From Rhodobacteraceae bacterium UBA996 (GTDB lineage: Bacteria; Pseudomonadota; Alphaproteobacteria; Rhodobacterales; Rhodobacteraceae): a stretch of 7,413 bases of DNA. The stretch spans positions 477-7,889 of the forward strand of contig DBBA01000136.1 in NCBI GenBank assembly GCA_002291955.1, read 5' to 3'. Below are positions 5,825 to 7,413 of this stretch, one piece after another. Position numbers and translations under genes: made by a program. Under the pieces are notes generated by a model. The model saw nothing but the letters and a program-made list of their open reading frames with translations, was not told where the DNA came from and ran no database searches. The first letter of the stretch is position 1, and each line of letters opens with the position of its first letter.

Positions 5825-6219
5825 GGCGCGCCCCCGGCCGGGCGACCCTCGGGATCGACAAGCAGCTCGACCCGGTCGCGCCCCGGCACGAAGCCCGCGA
5901 AAGTGGCCGGTGCATCGCCCGGCGCGCGGACAAGGGTGGCGGCCCGGACGGGCGGCGGATCGTCCGCGCCCGGATCGGGGCCGGGGGCCGGACCAGCGCC
6001 GGGATCAGGGTGGTCACCGTCGGCTGACCAGCCCCCCACGGGCAGCCCGTGGACCGCCGACGGGACGCCAGACGGGCCGCCGGACGGGCCGCCGGACAGG
6101 ACCAACCCGGCCCCGTGAAAATCGTCGTCATGGCTCGCGTCGTCGCCCTGCGGTCCGTTGCCGAACATCGTCGGCAGGACAACAAGCGGCAACACCCCCA
6201 GGAGGAGCAGCACCCACAT
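5821..6219 (-). CDS. Membrane-anchored or exported Pro/Gly/Asp-rich protein, possible N-terminal half of a split gene
   Basis: 132 codons from the ATG at 6219, which has AAGGGA nine bases upstream. A GTG at 6237 is an in-frame alternative but would overlap that ribosome binding site. Residues 2-18 (WVLLLLGVLPLVVLPTM) form a membrane anchor or uncleaved signal. Next come an acidic patch GDDASHDDD (25-33), Gly/Ser/Pro repeats (43-54), a Pro/Asp/Gly linker (68-90) and FAGFVPGRDRVELLVDP (107-123). The protein then stops nine residues later. Short N-terminal anchors with acidic linkers are what I recall from Rhodobacteraceae calcium-binding-type proteins, but no GGxGxD repeats exist here. FVPGRDRVELLVDP matches FVRGRDVLHLDLDP in the overlapping ORF, supporting one original protein. 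Its function is unknown. Confidence 0.6.
   Translation of the reverse strand: MWVLLLLGVLPLVVLPTMFGNGPQGDDASHDDDFHGAGLVLSGGPSGGPSGVPSAVHGLPVGGWSADGDHPDPGAGPAPGPDPGADDPPPVRAATLVRAPGDAPATFAGFVPGRDRVELLVDPEGRPAGGAP
6071..6094. repeat. Two tandem copies of a 12-base unit inside the minus-strand ORF
   Basis: gacgggccgccg occurs twice back to back (6071-6082 and 6083-6094). On the minus strand it encodes the Gly-Gly-Pro-Ser repeats near residues 43-50 of the anchored protein. Copy-number change would keep the reading frame, so this is a plausible site of length variation between strains. Confidence 0.75.
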
Positions 6220-6246
6220 CGCGGAATTTCCCTTCACCCAAAGGGG

Positions 6247-6252
6247 ACGCTA
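6247..6252 (-). promoter_or_regulatory. Candidate -10 element of the anchored minus-strand protein
   Basis: On the minus strand TGCTAGCGT reads across this site, with TAGCGT (6252 to 6247) as a -10 box of the GCTAnnnT kind seen in many alphaproteobacterial promoters. It would give a leader of about 20 bases that includes the AAGGGA ribosome binding site. No good -35 is found 17 bases upstream (ACCGTT only), so confidence is low. Confidence 0.3.
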
Positions 6253-6428
6253 GCAGGCGCGCGTTGAGAAACGGTGAGGTCGTGCCCGACGATTCGCGGC
6301 AAATTGAGGGGGTTGGCCCGATCCGGGCCGCCCTGCGACAGCGGCCACCCGGTGGCAGGTGGGCCGTGGGGTGCGGCGCCCGTCCCGGATGGCGGGAAGG
6401 TTCGGCGGGCAAGGTCGGCGGGATCGGG

Positions 6429-6453
6429 AGCGGGGTCGGCAGCGGGGTCCGGC
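6429..6453. repeat. Imperfect G-rich tandem pair upstream of the DUF5665 gene
   Basis: agcggggtcggc (6429-6440) is followed directly by agcggggtccggc (6441-6453), differing by one inserted C. It sits within a run of GGCGGG/TCGGG words in the 270-base gap between the divergent anchored-protein and DUF5665 genes. It may be simple low complexity. The rest of that gap shows no ORF I can support. Confidence 0.45.
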
Positions 6454-6454
6454 G

Positions 6455-6483
6455 TTTTCCCGGCGGGCCGGACGTGCTATCGC
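6455..6483 (+). promoter_or_regulatory. Candidate promoter of the DUF5665 gene
   Basis: TTTTCC (6455-6460), a 17-base spacer and TATCGC (6478-6483, within GTGCTATCGC). The -10 box ends 6 bases before the ATG at 6490, which predicts a start of transcription at about the start codon. No Shine-Dalgarno sequence at good spacing is visible. Tentative. Confidence 0.35.
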
Positions 6484-6489
6484 GGCGGC

Positions 6490-6888
6490 ATGGCCGAGCC
6501 GTCCCCATCGCGCGCCCTCCTGCCCCGGACACCGCACCGTGCCCCGGCCACCCCCGGGTCCGCATCCCCCGGCCCTGCGCCCGATCCCGCCGCCAAGCCG
6601 CCCGCCGAGCCGCCCCCCGACCCATCCGCCGACCTTGCGCTGCAGATCGCGGCGCTGCGGGCCGAGGTCGCGCGGCTGAATGCACACCGCTTCGTGCGCG
6701 ACCTGAACTCGCCCGTCCGGATGCTGGCATTCCAGTTCGCGCGCGGGCTGGCCCTGGGGCTGGGCACGGTGGTGGGCGCGTCGATCCTGGTGTCGCTGTC
6801 GGTCTATCTTCTGTCGCAGGTGGATTTCATCCCGATCCTGGGCGACTGGGCGGCCGAGATCGCGCGCGAGATCGAGGCCGGGCGCTGA
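6490..6888 (+). CDS. DUF5665-type single-pass membrane protein
   Basis: A 132-residue protein. Residues 1-48 are Pro/Ala-rich and probably disordered, followed by a short helical or coiled-coil segment LALQIAALRAEVARLNAH (49-66). The conserved DUF5665-like core is FVRDLNSPVRMLAFQFARGL (68-87), a membrane helix at about 86-109 (GLALGLGTVVGASILVSLSVYLL), and SQVDFIPILGDWAAEIAREI (109-128). The family has no known function that I can name; the layout suggests an inner-membrane protein with a cytoplasmic N-terminus. The ATG at 6490 was chosen because the 72 upstream in-frame codons look like non-coding, low-complexity sequence. It lies 167 bases before rpsO on the same strand and could be cotranscribed with it, although rpsO has space for its own promoter. 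Confidence 0.82.
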   Translation: MAEPSPSRALLPRTPHRAPATPGSASPGPAPDPAAKPPAEPPPDPSADLALQIAALRAEVARLNAHRFVRDLNSPVRMLAFQFARGLALGLGTVVGASILVSLSVYLLSQVDFIPILGDWAAEIAREIEAGR

Positions 6889-6952
6889 TCCGCGCCGCGG
6901 TACGGCCGACACCGGACACCCGAAGGCACCTTGCCCCTTCCCTTGCGCCGCG

Positions 6953-6983
6953 TTTTCCCCTATGGGCCCGCATCCCGTATCGG
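6953..6983 (+). promoter_or_regulatory. Weak candidate promoter in the rpsO leader
   Basis: TTTTCC (6953-6958) and TATCGG (6978-6983) are separated by 19 bases. This is a wide spacer, but the hexamers resemble the pair proposed for the DUF5665 gene. It would leave a leader of about 65 bases before rpsO. In E. coli, S15 represses its own mRNA through leader structure. I could not identify an equivalent fold in 6889-7055, and I see nothing else in that stretch. Confidence 0.2.
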
Positions 6984-7055
6984 CGACCGTGCGGGACCCC
7001 TCCACCGGCCCTGCTGGACGACATCCCGGCTGCGGCACCATCACAGGAGACCCCG

Positions 7056-7325
7056 ATGTCGATCACGGCCGAAGACAAGACCCGCATCGTCGGCGAATAC
7101 GCGACGAAGCCCGGCGATACCGGATCGCCCGAAGTGCAGGTGGCGATCCTGTCGAACCGCATCGCCGCGCTGACCGAGCACTTCAAGACCCACGTCAAGG
7201 ACAACCATTCGCGCCGCGGGCTGCTGAAGCTTGTGGCCCAGCGCCGCAAGCTTCTGGACTACGTCAAGCGCAAGGACGAGGCGCGCTATCAGGCGCTGAT
7301 CGAGCGGCTGAACCTGCGCCGCTGA
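7056..7325 (+). CDS. rpsO: 30S ribosomal protein S15
   Basis: An 89-residue protein of normal full length that binds the 16S rRNA central domain early in 30S platform assembly. The S15 signature is complete: GDTGSPEVQVAILSNRI (20-36), LTEHFKTHVKDNHSRRGLL (39-57), LVAQRRKLLDYVKRKD (59-74) and RYQALIERLNLRR (77-89). The HKDNHSRRGL-type rRNA-binding loop is intact. AGGAG at 7045-7049, six bases before the ATG, is the best ribosome binding site in the window and suits a highly expressed gene. An intrinsic terminator follows the stop at 7354-7388, so much transcription should end here. In many proteobacteria pnp follows rpsO, but that lies beyond this window. Confidence 0.98.
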   Translation: MSITAEDKTRIVGEYATKPGDTGSPEVQVAILSNRIAALTEHFKTHVKDNHSRRGLLKLVAQRRKLLDYVKRKDEARYQALIERLNLRR

Positions 7326-7353
7326 TCCCGCGCCACGACGCAGGACGCACCCC

Positions 7354-7388
7354 AAGGCCCCGGCCCCCGCGCCGGGGCTTTTCTTTTT
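7354..7388 (+). terminator. Intrinsic terminator of rpsO
   Basis: GCCCCGGC (7357-7364) pairs perfectly with GCCGGGGC (7371-7378) around a six-base loop CCCCGC. TTTTCTTTTT follows (7379-7388), and AAG before the stem extends pairing with the first Us. It begins 29 bases after the rpsO stop. This is the only hairpin-plus-T-run found in the window. Confidence 0.93.
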
Positions 7389-7413
7389 CGCGGCGCGCAA
7401 AGTCCGCTTTGGC

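Noticed and set aside
6961..6966. TATGGG as the rpsO -10 box
   Set aside because: No acceptable -35 hexamer is found 15-19 bases upstream; the nearest TTGCGC (6943-6948) is only 12 bases away.
5514..7055. A long plus-strand open frame running in-frame into rpsO
   Set aside because: The part before 7056 is low-complexity Arg/Pro/Gly sequence antisense to the minus-strand pair and out of frame with the DUF5665 gene. rpsO has its own strong ribosome binding site and full-length S15.
1..7413. CRISPR array, tRNA/rRNA genes, transposase or phage genes
   Set aside because: No regularly spaced repeats, no tRNA cloverleaf or rRNA sequence recognised, and no integrase or transposase motif in any plausible ORF.

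Overview
This very GC-rich window (around 70% by eye) comes from an alphaproteobacterial chromosome, most likely a member of the Rhodobacteraceae (Rhodobacter/Paracoccus-like). The evidence is the protein sequences of PyrB, RbfA, TruB and S15, the third-position G/C codon bias, the dapB / rbfA-truB / rpsO neighbourhood, and the lineage-typical small genes (DUF1643, DUF5665, and a small exported protein next to dapB). No phage, plasmid, CRISPR, tRNA or rRNA signal was seen.

Layout. (1) 1-668, minus: the N-terminal two thirds of pyrB, running off the left edge. (2) 669-908: a divergent intergenic region with a strong GC hairpin and a 25-base perfect-arm palindrome, resembling a dispersed intergenic element. 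(3) 909-2245, plus: a family-4-type uracil-DNA glycosylase and moaB, joined by an ATGA overlap. (4) 2264-3500, minus: dapB followed by a small exported protein, tail-to-tail with moaB. (5) 3599-5456, plus: rbfA, truB and a DUF1643 gene, a tightly packed ribosome-maturation/tRNA-modification cluster transcribed divergently from dapB. (6) 5381-6219, minus: two ATGA-overlapping ORFs that look like two halves of one anchored or exported Rhodobacteraceae protein (RTX-associated type C-terminal module) split by a one-base frame change. Their end overlaps the DUF1643 gene by 76 bases. (7) 6490-7325, plus: a single-pass membrane protein of the DUF5665 type, then rpsO with a strong ribosome binding site and a clear intrinsic terminator.

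Most genes are housekeeping: pyrimidine synthesis, DNA repair, molybdenum cofactor synthesis, lysine/diaminopimelate synthesis, 30S assembly, tRNA pseudouridine 55 formation and ribosomal protein S15. I do not see a new multi-gene system. The points that most deserve a second look are the frame-split minus-strand pair wedged between truB-DUF1643 and rpsO, the glycosylase lacking three of four iron-sulfur ligands, the three plus-strand genes whose candidate -10 boxes lie 6-7 bases before the ATG (possible leaderless mRNAs), and the palindromic element upstream of pyrB.
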